Positions 15,106 through 23,153 are shown, counted from the first letter of the stretch. The stretch is DNA of 29,461 nt from Candidatus Bipolaricaulota bacterium (GCA_027021605.1 JALUUA010000251.1:1-29461); one strand, 5' to 3'. Notes: generated from the letters alone by a model not told the origin. Numbers and translations are program-made.

Positions 15106-15190
15106 GCGAGGAGGGCCACCCGCCTCCGCCTCCCATCTCCCTCGTCCGGGCGGGGCAGGACAGGACAAGGCAGGGCAGGGCCCTCCTCGC
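15106..15190 (-). promoter_or_regulatory. Long stem-loop between livJ and livH
   Basis: GCGAGGAGGGCC (15106-15117) and its exact complement GGCCCTCCTCGC (15179-15190) can form a 12 bp stem around a 61 nt loop. On the minus transcript the stem is followed by a moderately U-rich stretch (GCTCCTTTGTTAT). It could partly terminate or protect the livJ message so that the binding protein is made in excess over the permeases, as known for other importers. Confidence 0.5.
15153..15177. repeat. Pentamer tract (GGRCA-like), five units
   Basis: GGGCA GGACA GGACA AGGCA GGGCA in tandem, 39 nt beyond the livJ stop and inside the loop of the long inverted repeat. No function can be assigned. Confidence 0.55.
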
Positions 15191-15215
15191 TTTCCGCTCT
15201 TCTCCTAGCGGATCG

Positions 15216-16592
15216 TTAGCGGAGCCACGGCGGCAGGACGAACGACGCGGTGGCCAGGTGCGGCGGGAAGATCACTTCCTGCTGGCCGCCCTGCCACTGG
15301 ATCCAGATCCCCTCGGCCAGGCCGGGGCCGTAGCGGACGTCGTGGGGGAAGTCCTGGTCGGGGCGCAGCAGCGTGACGCCCGTCTCGCCCCGCTCGTAGA
15401 AGCCGAGGTTCCCCGAGGTGCCCACGAAGAGGTTCGTCGGGTTGCCCTCCGCGTCCCGCTTGCCGAACTCCTCCAGGGCCTGGATGACGGCGGTGGTGCT
15501 CGCCTCGTCCTTGGGGAGCACCCCGGCGCTCTCGATGGCTGCCTTCAGCAGGTAGAGCGCGTCGTAGCTGGCGAAGGCGTTGTAGCTGGGGATGGTCACC
15601 TCGGGCTTGAAGTCCGTAAACGCGGCGAAGGCGTCCACGAAGGGGATCGTCTTCTCCGTGATGGGGGCGCGGGCACCCGAGGTGAAGGTGACCACGGACT
15701 CCGCCGCGCCCTGGGTGAGCTGATCGAAGCGGCCGTCCTGGGCCTGGACGTTGATCCCCACCATCGGGAGCGGGACCTGCTGGGCCGCCCACTGGGCCGT
15801 GGGGCGGGTCCCGGTGTGGGCCATGATCGTGTAGATCCCGCCGGTGCGCCCCTCCATGGCGCTTACGGCCCGGTTGAAGAGCGCGGTGAAGTCCGTGGTG
15901 TCCTCGGCGTAGCGGATCGCGTCGGCCACCTGGAGCTTCGAGCCGACGGCCTGCAGCAGCACGGGGAACCCGTCGGTGATGGGCTTCGTCCAAACGGCGT
16001 CCTCGGCGAGGAGGACGATGCTGTCCCAACCCAAGCCGCGCTCCAGGAAGCCGACGGCGAAGGTGAGCGCCGCCTCCAGGATGAGGAAGGAGTTGATCGG
16101 ACCGACGCGGAAGAAGAACTTGTAGTTGTCGTAGTCGGAGGCGACTTGGATGGTGGCCGCCGGGGTCGAGGCCCCCGTCCCCAGGAAGAGCTTGCGCAGC
16201 ACGGGGATGGCGGGCAGGGACCCGACCAGCTCCTCACTGAAGAAGAAGCCGGTCAGCACGTCGGCCCCCCGGCCCACGAGGTCCTGGAGGGCGATGGGGG
16301 CCTGGTCGGCGCGCCCGGCGCTGTCGGAGGTGATCAGCTCCAGCTGGACGCTCGTGTCGCCCACCCGGATGCCGCCGGCGGCGTTGATCTCCTGAATCCC
16401 GAGGCGCAGGGCCTTCTCGGCCGCCTCGCCGAAGAAGGTGGCCAGGGGGTTGGCCATCCCGATGACGAGCGTCTCCTGTCCCCGCACCAGCGGGCCGTGG
16501 GCCCACGGCCCCAGGGAGAGCAGGGCCGCTCCGGCCCCCAACTGCTTCAGGAACGTCCGACGACTCTGCTTCGGAAGACCAGTTTTTTGCAT
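15216..16592 (-). CDS. livJ: Branched-chain amino acid type ABC importer, substrate-binding protein with Tat signal
   Basis: Periplasmic binding protein (peripla_BP_6 fold), 458 aa. The N-terminus is a twin-arginine signal: SRRTFLK with Arg11-Arg12, then a hydrophobic core and the mature start near GQETLVIGMANPL. Family features: GEAAEKALRLGIQEINAAGGI, LQDLVGRGADVLTGFFFSEE and SYNAFASYDALYLLKAAIE. Tat export implies folding before export. AAGGAGGA precedes ATG 16592. It is the first gene of the operon, followed by livH after a 220 bp gap. The ligand cannot be named from sequence. Confidence 0.92.
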   Translation of the reverse strand: MQKTGLPKQSRRTFLKQLGAGAALLSLGPWAHGPLVRGQETLVIGMANPLATFFGEAAEKALRLGIQEINAAGGIRVGDTSVQLELITSDSAGRADQAPIALQDLVGRGADVLTGFFFSEELVGSLPAIPVLRKLFLGTGASTPAATIQVASDYDNYKFFFRVGPINSFLILEAALTFAVGFLERGLGWDSIVLLAEDAVWTKPITDGFPVLLQAVGSKLQVADAIRYAEDTTDFTALFNRAVSAMEGRTGGIYTIMAHTGTRPTAQWAAQQVPLPMVGINVQAQDGRFDQLTQGAAESVVTFTSGARAPITEKTIPFVDAFAAFTDFKPEVTIPSYNAFASYDALYLLKAAIESAGVLPKDEASTTAVIQALEEFGKRDAEGNPTNLFVGTSGNLGFYERGETGVTLLRPDQDFPHDVRYGPGLAEGIWIQWQGGQQEVIFPPHLATASFVLPPWLR

Positions 16593-16643
16593 CGCTTTTC
16601 CTCCTTCGCGTTGGTGGTTCGCTTCCGTCGTTTGTCTGTGTTT

Positions 16644-16674
16644 ACTCTAATGCCCTTTTCCTCCCGTCTGACAG
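16644..16674 (-). promoter_or_regulatory. Possible promoter of the liv operon
   Basis: On the minus strand, CTGTCA (16669-16674), a 19 bp spacer and TAGAGT (16644-16649), about 50 nt before livJ. The -35 is imperfect and the spacer long. Just upstream lie two hairpins (CAGCGGGA/TCCCGCTG and CCCACC/GGTGGG) without T-runs, which may end the beta-helix gene. Confidence 0.35.
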
Positions 16675-16715
16675 CGGGAGGATCTGTCCCGCTGCCCCAC
16701 CGGGCGGTGGGATTG

Positions 16716-16755
16716 GGCTCGGCTCGGCTCAGTTCAGTTCAGCTCCGCTCGGCTC
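16716..16755. repeat. Pentamer tract of eight units at a stop codon
   Basis: GGCTC x3, AGTTC x2, AGCTC, CGCTC and GGCTC in tandem, ending at the stop codon of the beta-helix gene (TGA on minus, 16754-16756). It is the clearest of the pentamer tracts. No function can be assigned. Confidence 0.7.
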
Positions 16756-17839
16756 AGGAGCAGGGCTTGGCCCGGACCCCCAGCAGCCGGACGGTCTTCT
16801 CCGCCACGGGGTCCACCAGGAGGTCGCAGCCGTTGCTCACGAACGTCAGGAACGCCAGATCGGCCGTGGCCGAGTCCTGCTCCTTGCTGAGGTCCCCCAC
16901 CAGCACGCCGATGGGGTTGGCCGCCACGGTGGTCCCGGTCACGAAGGCGGTCGCGGTCCCGGCCACCTCGGCGAGGGTCTGGCATCCGACGATGAAGGCG
17001 GACGGCCCCCCGATGTGGATGCCCGCCTTGGCGTTGCGCTCGACCCGGCCGTCGACGATCTCCGCCGAGGCGTTGTCGGCCACGCTGATCCCAAAGCAGC
17101 CGCTCTCCTGGACGACGACGTCCTCGATGTAGGCGCTGGCGTTGCCGCCCACCAGGATGCCGTTGATCCCGCTTTGGGCGATGAACGTCTGCGCGCCGAT
17201 CCGGGCGCTCGCCTCGTCCATGATCGAGATGCCGTTTGCGCCGCTCTGGCGGATCACGGTCTTGCCGCTCAGGGTGATACTCGAGCGGCCGCGCAGCGCG
17301 ATCCCGCCGCCGATGGGGTTCCCCAGCACCTCGAGCCCGTTCTGCTGGATGGTGACGTCCTCGAGGACAGCCTGGGCGTAGTTAAAGAGGGCGATCCCGT
17401 TCTGGGCGTTCCCCGCGATCACCACGTCCTTGAGGACGATCAAGGGCGAGAGCTGCTCGGGGAGCCCCGGGGGCGATTGGCCCTGCACGCCGTTTAAGCC
17501 CGCGGTGATCGTCATCCCGCGCAGCTCCACGCGGAACGGCCCGGCCACGATCACGCCCTTGGCCACCGAGACCTGATGGGGGCCGCTGCCGATGAGCGTG
17601 AGGCTGTTGCCGATGATGACCGGCCCGACGTACTCCCCGGCCTGGATGAAGATCGTGCTGCCGGGCGAGGCGGCGGCGACCGCCTCCTGGATGGAGGTGA
17701 ACCCGCACAGCGGCGGCCCCTCGGGGCAGACGGTGAGCAGCTCGCCCGCCTGCGCTCCCAAGGCCCCGCCGCCGAGCGCCAACAGAAGCCCTACCAGAAG
17801 CCAGCGACCGGCCCCTCGCTTCGCGTACAGTGCTCGCAT
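16754..17839 (-). CDS. Secreted right-handed beta-helix protein
   Basis: A 361 aa exported protein with a signal peptide (hydrophobic about 13-28, cleavage likely after AQA at residue 31). The mature part opens with ELLTVCPEGPPLCGFTSIQEAV and PGSTIFIQAGEYVGPVIIG, the usual entry to NosD/pectate-lyase-like beta-helices, then about eight coils of 20-24 residues with repeated pattern such as NGISIMDEASARI, NGILVGGNASAYI, FGISVADNASAEI and AGIHIGGPSAFI. No catalytic residues of pectate lyases stand out, so it may be a structural or binding protein of the surface. AGGAGG lies 6 nt before ATG 17839. It is divergent from the TPP/Lut operon. Confidence 0.82.
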   Translation of the reverse strand: MRALYAKRGAGRWLLVGLLLALGGGALGAQAGELLTVCPEGPPLCGFTSIQEAVAAASPGSTIFIQAGEYVGPVIIGNSLTLIGSGPHQVSVAKGVIVAGPFRVELRGMTITAGLNGVQGQSPPGLPEQLSPLIVLKDVVIAGNAQNGIALFNYAQAVLEDVTIQQNGLEVLGNPIGGGIALRGRSSITLSGKTVIRQSGANGISIMDEASARIGAQTFIAQSGINGILVGGNASAYIEDVVVQESGCFGISVADNASAEIVDGRVERNAKAGIHIGGPSAFIVGCQTLAEVAGTATAFVTGTTVAANPIGVLVGDLSKEQDSATADLAFLTFVSNGCDLLVDPVAEKTVRLLGVRAKPCS

Positions 17840-17961
17840 ACCGAACCTCCTCTTTTGGGTTTTGCGGAAAGGTACTCCTCGGCGAAAGAAGCGGTCTCGT
17901 CCCGTCCCGTCTGGGCGAAGACCGCCCGTGGTTCTGTGCTCCTCCTCTCCCACCTCCTTCT

Positions 17962-18002
17962 CCACACGGTGTGGTTTTAGAAGAGCGCCTCTTCCCTTTT
18001 TT
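17962..18002. promoter_or_regulatory. Two dyad elements in the divergent control region
   Basis: CCACACgGTGTGG (17962-17974) is a perfect 6+6 dyad with one central base, followed by TTTT; it suits a dimeric regulator. GAAGAGcgcCTCTTC (17980-17994) is a second perfect dyad followed by CC and six Ts, which on the plus strand looks like a terminator that would stop transcripts before the operon promoter at 18001. The rest of the 303 bp region 17840-18142 has no gene. Confidence 0.5.
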
Positions 18003-18030
18003 GCCCAAGGGGGCTTCGTTTGTCTATACT
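18001..18030 (+). promoter_or_regulatory. Promoter of the TPP enzyme/Lut operon
   Basis: -35 TTGCCC (18001-18006), an 18 bp spacer and -10 TATACT (18025-18030). The leader would be about 107 nt. On the opposite strand a perfect TTGACA (18050-18055) has no well-spaced -10, so the promoter of the beta-helix gene stays undefined. Confidence 0.5.
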
Positions 18031-18142
18031 GACACGAAATCGGCTCGGCTGTCAAGTCCGCTCCCGAGATCGGGTACGCCCCGGTCGTGCGTCCCGAAAG
18101 AAAAAACCGAGGCAGAACAACCAGGAGGAGGCGGGAGAGAGA

Positions 18143-19669
18143 ATGAGCAAACCCCAATCGGGCGAGAGCGCCCTCGTCGAGGCCCTCAAGCGGGGGGACG
18201 TCGCGCTGGTGACGGGCGTCTACGGCGACCCCTGTACGTCCCTTTTGGATCGCATGCGGGCCGAGGGGCTTCGGGTCGAGATCAGCGTGGAGGAGAAGAC
18301 GGCCCTCTCCCAAGCCCTGGGGGCCTCCGCGGTGGGCAAGCGGGCCGTGATGGCCGCCAAGCAGGTCGGGATCAACGTGGCCGCCGACCCCCTGGTGACG
18401 GCGGCCACCCACGGGATCGGCGCGGGAGTGCTGGTGATCTGCGGGGACGACCCCGGCGCGGCCAAATCGCAAAACGAGGAGGACTCCCGCTGGTACGCCA
18501 AGCTCACGGAGCTGCCGCTGATCGTGCCCCACGACCCCCAAACGCTGGCCGCCGGGGCCGTCGAGGGGCTCCAACTCTCGGAGGAGCTGGGGGTCCCCGT
18601 GCTGATGCAGATCACCGGGCGGCTCACCCGGATGACGGGGCCCGTCGAGCTTCCGGAGCCCTTGGGCCCGGCTCCCGCGTTCCGGAGGGAGCGGGCCTGG
18701 AGCCGCTTCATCCTCGAGCGCCACAAGTACCACCTCCAAGAGGTCTGGCCCAAACTCCAAGCCCACGTGGAAGGCTCGAAGCTCCACCGCGCGCAAAAGC
18801 GCGAGAACGCGCGGGAGGGCGTGATCTCCTGCGGGTACGCCTCCTCGCTGGTGGAGCACGAGAACCACCTCGTGCTGGGCTACGCGCACCCCCTTCCCGA
18901 GAGGCTCCTTGTGGGGTTTCTAGAGGGCCTGGAGCGCGTGCTGATCGTCGAGGAGATCGCGCCGTTCGTGGAGGAGGGCGTCCGGGCCCTCGTGGGAGTG
19001 CATCGTTTGGGGGTCGAGGTCCTCGGGCGGCTTACGGGCCACCTCCCGCGGGTGGGGCAGCTCGAACGCGAGCACGTCGCCGCGGCCCTCGCGCGGGAGC
19101 CCCAGGGCTGGAACTTCGATATAAAGATGCAGCTGAGCGACACGCTGCAGACCGTTCCCTGCGGCGGGTTCGAGCCCCTGTATCAAGCCCTGGCGGAGGT
19201 GCTTCCTGAGGGCCATCCCGTCGCCGGGGACGTGGGCTGCTCCATCCTGCACGGCTACTTCCCGCCCCAGGTCGTCACCACGGCGTACGCGCTGGGAACG
19301 TCGATCGGGACGGCAGCGGGGATGAGCCTCTCCGGGGGGAAGGGCGTCGCCCTGATCGGGGACACGGGCTTTCTGCACTCGGGGATCACCGGGCTGCTCA
19401 ACGCCGTCGAGTTCGGGCACAACGTGCTCGTGATCGTGCTCTACAACCGCATCTCGGCCATGACCCCCGGGGAGCAGGACATCCGGGGCATCGAGAAGCT
19501 CAAAGCGCTGATCGAAGCCTGCGGCCCCACGGCTATAGACGAGGTCGACGTCGACCGCGCCTCCCCGGAGGAGCTAAAGGGGCTCTTGGAGAAGCGCCTG
19601 GAGGAGCAGGGCGTCCACGTGGTGATCGCCAAGGCCCAGCCCCGGCCCTTCGGGATGGGCATTGGGTAA
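18143..19669 (+). CDS. IorA-like thiamine-diphosphate 2-oxoacid oxidoreductase subunit lacking ferredoxin domains
   Basis: Related to the alpha subunit of indolepyruvate:ferredoxin oxidoreductase, which decarboxylates aryl 2-oxoacids to acyl-CoA. The pyrimidine-binding half is typical: VEISVEEKTALSQALGAS with the activating Glu, VGINVAADPL, VICGDDPGAAKSQNEEDSR. The TPP half has AGDVGCSIL, GTSIGTAAGMSL and LIGDTGFLHSGITGLLNAVE (Asp407). Two normal parts are missing: the chain ends at 508 aa without the two C-terminal [4Fe-4S] motifs, and the conserved CPGCPHR before the TPP domain reads VPCGGFEPL. No IorB/gamma subunit gene is adjacent. The start at 18143 follows GGAGGAGGCGGGAG. It is first in an operon with Lut-type proteins, which may supply the electron path. 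Its substrate is unknown. Confidence 0.82.
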   Translation: MSKPQSGESALVEALKRGDVALVTGVYGDPCTSLLDRMRAEGLRVEISVEEKTALSQALGASAVGKRAVMAAKQVGINVAADPLVTAATHGIGAGVLVICGDDPGAAKSQNEEDSRWYAKLTELPLIVPHDPQTLAAGAVEGLQLSEELGVPVLMQITGRLTRMTGPVELPEPLGPAPAFRRERAWSRFILERHKYHLQEVWPKLQAHVEGSKLHRAQKRENAREGVISCGYASSLVEHENHLVLGYAHPLPERLLVGFLEGLERVLIVEEIAPFVEEGVRALVGVHRLGVEVLGRLTGHLPRVGQLEREHVAAALAREPQGWNFDIKMQLSDTLQTVPCGGFEPLYQALAEVLPEGHPVAGDVGCSILHGYFPPQVVTTAYALGTSIGTAAGMSLSGGKGVALIGDTGFLHSGITGLLNAVEFGHNVLVIVLYNRISAMTPGEQDIRGIEKLKALIEACGPTAIDEVDVDRASPEELKGLLEKRLEEQGVHVVIAKAQPRPFGMGIG

Positions 19670-19714
19670 GCGCGAAGGAAGCACAGCGGGGTAAGCGCAC
19701 GGGTTGGGCCCGCG

Positions 19715-20266
19715 ATGACGCGCACGGAGCGTTTTGTGCAGGAGCTGGCTCGGGTGGGGGGCACGGCCGCCGTGCTCGCGCCCCCGGAGGTGCCCGCCCA
19801 CGTCGCGGGTCTGCTCCGGGAGCGGGGAGCCCGTGGGGTTCTCCTGGCGCCCGACCCCCTGCCGGGCGAGCCCGCCTGGGAGCCGGCCCTGCGGGAAGCC
19901 CTGGAGGGGGAGGGTGTCACCGTCGTCCGCGGCGCGGAGGACCCCGCCGGCCTGCGGGAGGTCCCCGCGGGGATCACGGGGGCCCTTGCGGGCGTGGCCG
20001 AGTCGGGCACGCTGCTGCTCGGCGGGAAGCCCCGAGGCCCCTGGCAGTGGGCGAGCCTCCTGCCACCCCTGCACGTGGCCCTCGTCCGCGAGGAGCGGAT
20101 CTGCGCTTCCCTGGACGAGGCTTTTTGTGTGCTCCGCGAGTCCCTTCAGGAGGGCGTGGAGGAGTTCGTCTGGATCACGGGGCCGAGCCGCACCGCCGAC
20201 ATCGCGATCACGCTGCTGTTGGGGATGCACGGCCCCAAGGAGCTGCACGTCGTGGTGGTGAGCTAG
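19715..20266 (+). CDS. LUD-domain protein, LutC-like
   Basis: LutC is a small subunit of the LutABC complex that oxidises L-lactate to pyruvate. The 183 aa match the LUD fold in the second half: GITGALAGVAESGTLLL, LLPPLHVALVREERICASLDE, and the end WITGPSRTADIAITLLLGMHG, GPKELHVVVV. The first half is a variable Rossmann-like region. ATG 19715 has no strong ribosome site and starts 45 nt after the TPP enzyme gene. Only 1 nt separates it from the next gene, so the two LUD proteins are surely made together. Confidence 0.87.
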   Translation: MTRTERFVQELARVGGTAAVLAPPEVPAHVAGLLRERGARGVLLAPDPLPGEPAWEPALREALEGEGVTVVRGAEDPAGLREVPAGITGALAGVAESGTLLLGGKPRGPWQWASLLPPLHVALVREERICASLDEAFCVLRESLQEGVEEFVWITGPSRTADIAITLLLGMHGPKELHVVVVS

Positions 20267-20267
20267 C

Positions 20268-22388
20268 GTGCCCCGGGATCTGGCCCGAGAGATCGAGGAT
20301 GCCCTTCAGAACGGGAACCTCCAGCAGGCCCTTGCGGGCTTTACGGGGGCCGTGGGCTTCCTGCGCGCCCAGGCGATCGCGGACCTCCCCGATTACGAGG
20401 GGCTGCGCGGGCGGGCCCGCCGGATCAAGGCCGAGGCGATCGAGAACCTCGACGCCCTTCTCGAGCAACTGAAGGAGAGCGTCGAGGCCCGCGGCGGCCG
20501 CGTGGTGTTCGCCCGCGACGGGGAGGAGGCCCTCCGCTACGTTCGGGACCTCATCCGCGCCCACGGCGTCCGACGGATCGTGAAGTCGAAATCGATGACC
20601 GCGGAGGAGATCGGGCTTGCGGAGCGCTTGGAGGCCCTGGGGGTGAGCGTCCTCGAGACGGACTTGGGGGAGCGGATTGTGCAGCTGGCCCGCGAGCGGC
20701 CCTCGCACCTCATCGGCCCGGCGCTCCACAAGACCCTCGACGAGGTGCGCGGGGTCTTTCGGGAGTGGCTCGGGCTCGAGGACCCTCCCCGGGAGCCCGC
20801 GGAGCTGGCCCGCCTGGCCCGCCAAGCCCTGCGCGATGCGTTCTTCGAGGCCGAGATGGGGATCACGGGCGCGAACTTCGCCGTGGCCGAGACGGGCCAT
20901 TTGATGCTCGTGGAGAACGAGGGGAACATCCGCCTGACGGCCCGCCTTCCGAAGGTGCACGTCGCCCTCATGGGCGTCGAGAAGGTCCTCCCCGCGCTCG
21001 AAGATCTTACGGTGTTCTTGAAGCTCCTCCCCCGCAGCGGGACGGGGCAGAAGCTTACGAGCTACGTATCGCTCTTTGCCCCCCGGCCCGGCCTGCACCT
21101 CATCGTTCTGGACAACGGCCGCTCGCGGCTGCGGGCGGACCCCGAGCTGCGCGAGGCCCTCTACTGCATCCGCTGTGGGGCCTGTTTAGATAGCTGTCCC
21201 TCCTACCAGGCCGTGGGCGGACACGTCTTCGGGGGCCGCGTCTACATGGGCGGAATCGGGACTGCCTGGACCGCCGGGGTGGACGGCCTAGAAGAGGCCG
21301 CCGAGTTCCACGGGCTGTGCACGAGCTGTGGGCGCTGCACGGAGGTCTGCCCCGTCAAGATCGACATCCCCTGGCTCAATACCGCCATCCGGAGTCGGGC
21401 CCGGCAGCTCGAGAGCCCCCGGCACCGCCGGGCCGCGAGGGTGTTGGGGGAGATCGACCGCTGGGCCCGGTGGGGGAGCCTCCTCGCCCCGCTCGGCAAC
21501 CGCGCGCTGCACTCGGGGCCGGGAAGGCGGCTTGTGGCCCGCGCGCTGGGCCTCGACCCCGAACGGACCCTCCCCAAGTTCGCGCGGCCTACGTTTCGGG
21601 CCCAAGCCCGGACACGCCCCCGATCCCAGCGGCAGCGCTTGGGGGCGGTCGACGGCGTAAAGCTCTTCGTGGACTGCTTTACGAACCACTTCGAGCCGGG
21701 GGTCGGGCTCGCCGCGCTGCGGGTCCTGGAGCGCCTCGGGGTCCGGGTGGAGCTTGCTCGTAACGTCTGCTGCGGGCGCGCGGCCCTCTCCCAGGGGCTC
21801 CTCGAGCGGGCGCGGGCCCTTGCCAACGAGAACGCCCGCCGCCTGCTCCCCGAGCTTCGGGAGGGGGAAACGATCGTAGGGATCGAGCCCAGCTGTGTTG
21901 CGGCCCTGCGGTCGGAGTACCGTCACCTGCTGCCCCCCAAGGAGGCGGAAGGGCTGCGGGAGCGCGTCCGGGACGTGATGGAGTTCCTCGCCGAGCCCGA
22001 GATCTCCCGGAGGCTCTCGGAGCTCCTTCCGTCGGAGGAGCCCAAGAAGGTCGTCTACCACGGCCACTGCCAGCAGAAGGCCCTCGGCTCCCACGGGGCG
22101 ATCGTCGCGCTCCTGCGGGACCTGCCGGGCCTGGAGGTGCAGACGGTGGAAGTAGCCTGCTGCGGGATGGCGGGGTCGTTCGGCTACAAGCGCGAATTCG
22201 CCGCGCTCTCGCGCCACCTGGGGCGCCGGCTGGTTGGGCTCGTGGAAGCCCAAGGGCAAGGGGGGGAGCCGGTGGCGTGCGGCTTCTCGTGCCGATCGCA
22301 GCTTCGGGATCTGGGGGGCCTGCGGGCGCGGCACCCGGTACAAATCCTCGACGAACTCTTAGCCCAATCGCAGGAGGGATCGCTATGA
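20268..22388 (+). CDS. LutB-LutA fusion: LUD domain, two [4Fe-4S] motifs and two CCG motifs
   Basis: A 706 aa protein that joins two subunits normally coded separately. Residues 1-285 are the LutB LUD domain (IVKSKSMTAEEIGL, MGITGANFAVAETG, VHVALMGVEKVLP). Then come two ferredoxin motifs, Cys300-303-306-310 (CIRCGACLDSCP) and Cys351-354-357-361 (CTSCGRCTEVCP). The C-terminal part from about 465 is LutA-like, with CCG motifs at Cys501-502 and Cys631-632 (VACCGMAGSFGY), as in HdrB and glycolate oxidase GlcF, where such motifs hold Fe-S clusters. The start is GTG at 20268. The gene overlaps the dehydrogenase by 4 nt. It likely passes electrons from a 2-hydroxy or 2-oxo acid reaction to a membrane or soluble carrier. 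Confidence 0.9.
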   Translation: MPRDLAREIEDALQNGNLQQALAGFTGAVGFLRAQAIADLPDYEGLRGRARRIKAEAIENLDALLEQLKESVEARGGRVVFARDGEEALRYVRDLIRAHGVRRIVKSKSMTAEEIGLAERLEALGVSVLETDLGERIVQLARERPSHLIGPALHKTLDEVRGVFREWLGLEDPPREPAELARLARQALRDAFFEAEMGITGANFAVAETGHLMLVENEGNIRLTARLPKVHVALMGVEKVLPALEDLTVFLKLLPRSGTGQKLTSYVSLFAPRPGLHLIVLDNGRSRLRADPELREALYCIRCGACLDSCPSYQAVGGHVFGGRVYMGGIGTAWTAGVDGLEEAAEFHGLCTSCGRCTEVCPVKIDIPWLNTAIRSRARQLESPRHRRAARVLGEIDRWARWGSLLAPLGNRALHSGPGRRLVARALGLDPERTLPKFARPTFRAQARTRPRSQRQRLGAVDGVKLFVDCFTNHFEPGVGLAALRVLERLGVRVELARNVCCGRAALSQGLLERARALANENARRLLPELREGETIVGIEPSCVAALRSEYRHLLPPKEAEGLRERVRDVMEFLAEPEISRRLSELLPSEEPKKVVYHGHCQQKALGSHGAIVALLRDLPGLEVQTVEVACCGMAGSFGYKREFAALSRHLGRRLVGLVEAQGQGGEPVACGFSCRSQLRDLGGLRARHPVQILDELLAQSQEGSL

Positions 22389-23146
22389 GCGTGAAGGCAT
22401 TTGACTGCACGGGCAAGGTCGCCCTGGTGACGGGCGGAGGGCGGGGGATCGGGCGGGCGATCGCCCTGGCGCTCGCAGACGCGGGCGCGGACGTGGTGCC
22501 CACGAGCCGCACACAGACGCAAATCGAGGCGGTGGCGGGCGAGATCGAAGCCCGGGGCCGGCGGACGCTCGTACAGCCCTGCGACGTGGCCGATCCCTCC
22601 CAGATCGAGGCGCTCGTGCGCAGGGTGGTGGACGAGCTGGGCCGGGTGGACGTGCTGGTGAACGCCGCGGCGATCAGCCCCCTGTGGAAGCGCATGGAGG
22701 AGGTCACCGAGGACGAGTGGGATCGCATCATGGGCGTGAACCTCCGGGGGGCCTTTCTCCTCAGCCGCGAGGTGGGAAGGCACATGCTGGAGCGGGGGGG
22801 CGGCTCCATCGTGCACATCGCGTCCATCGCGGGGCTCAAGGGGGTCACGCACTTCGGGGTCTACGCCGTGAGCAAGGCCGGGCTGATCGGGCTGGTTCGG
22901 GTGCTGGCGCGGGAGTGGGCCCCCCAAGTGCGGGTGAACGCGATCGCGCCGGGGTGGGTGCGCACCGACATGGCCCGCCCTGTGCTGGGGCACCCGGAGA
23001 TCTCGAAGGGGCTCCTCCGCGAGATCCCCCTGGGACGATTTGCCGAGCCCGAGGAGATCGCGCCTTTAGCCGTGTACCTGGCCTCGGACGCCTCGAAGTT
23101 CGCCACCGGGCAGGTGTTCGTGGTGGACGGGGGACAGCTGCTGTAG
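22385..23146 (+). CDS. Short-chain dehydrogenase/reductase
   Basis: Classical SDR of 253 aa that would use NAD(H) or NADP(H). Seen are the cofactor motif TGGGRGIG, CDVADPSQ, NAAAIS in place of the usual NNAG, and the catalytic set Ser (IASIAG), Tyr and Lys in YAVSKAG, then APGWVRTDM and the end FVVDGGQLL. The position after the second strand is Ser-Arg (TSRT), which often goes with NADP(H). ATG 22385 overlaps the previous stop as ATGA and has AGGAGGG upstream. In this operon it could interconvert a 2-hydroxy and 2-oxo acid or reduce the TPP product; that is inference. It converges on frr with only 7 nt between the stops. Confidence 0.9.
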   Translation: MSVKAFDCTGKVALVTGGGRGIGRAIALALADAGADVVPTSRTQTQIEAVAGEIEARGRRTLVQPCDVADPSQIEALVRRVVDELGRVDVLVNAAAISPLWKRMEEVTEDEWDRIMGVNLRGAFLLSREVGRHMLERGGGSIVHIASIAGLKGVTHFGVYAVSKAGLIGLVRVLAREWAPQVRVNAIAPGWVRTDMARPVLGHPEISKGLLREIPLGRFAEPEEIAPLAVYLASDASKFATGQVFVVDGGQLL

Positions 23147-23153
23147 CTTGTGG

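Noticed and set aside
16716..16755. Pentamer tract as a CRISPR array or insertion-sequence end.
   Set aside because: The units are 5 bp without spacers, and there is no transposase gene or target duplication nearby.
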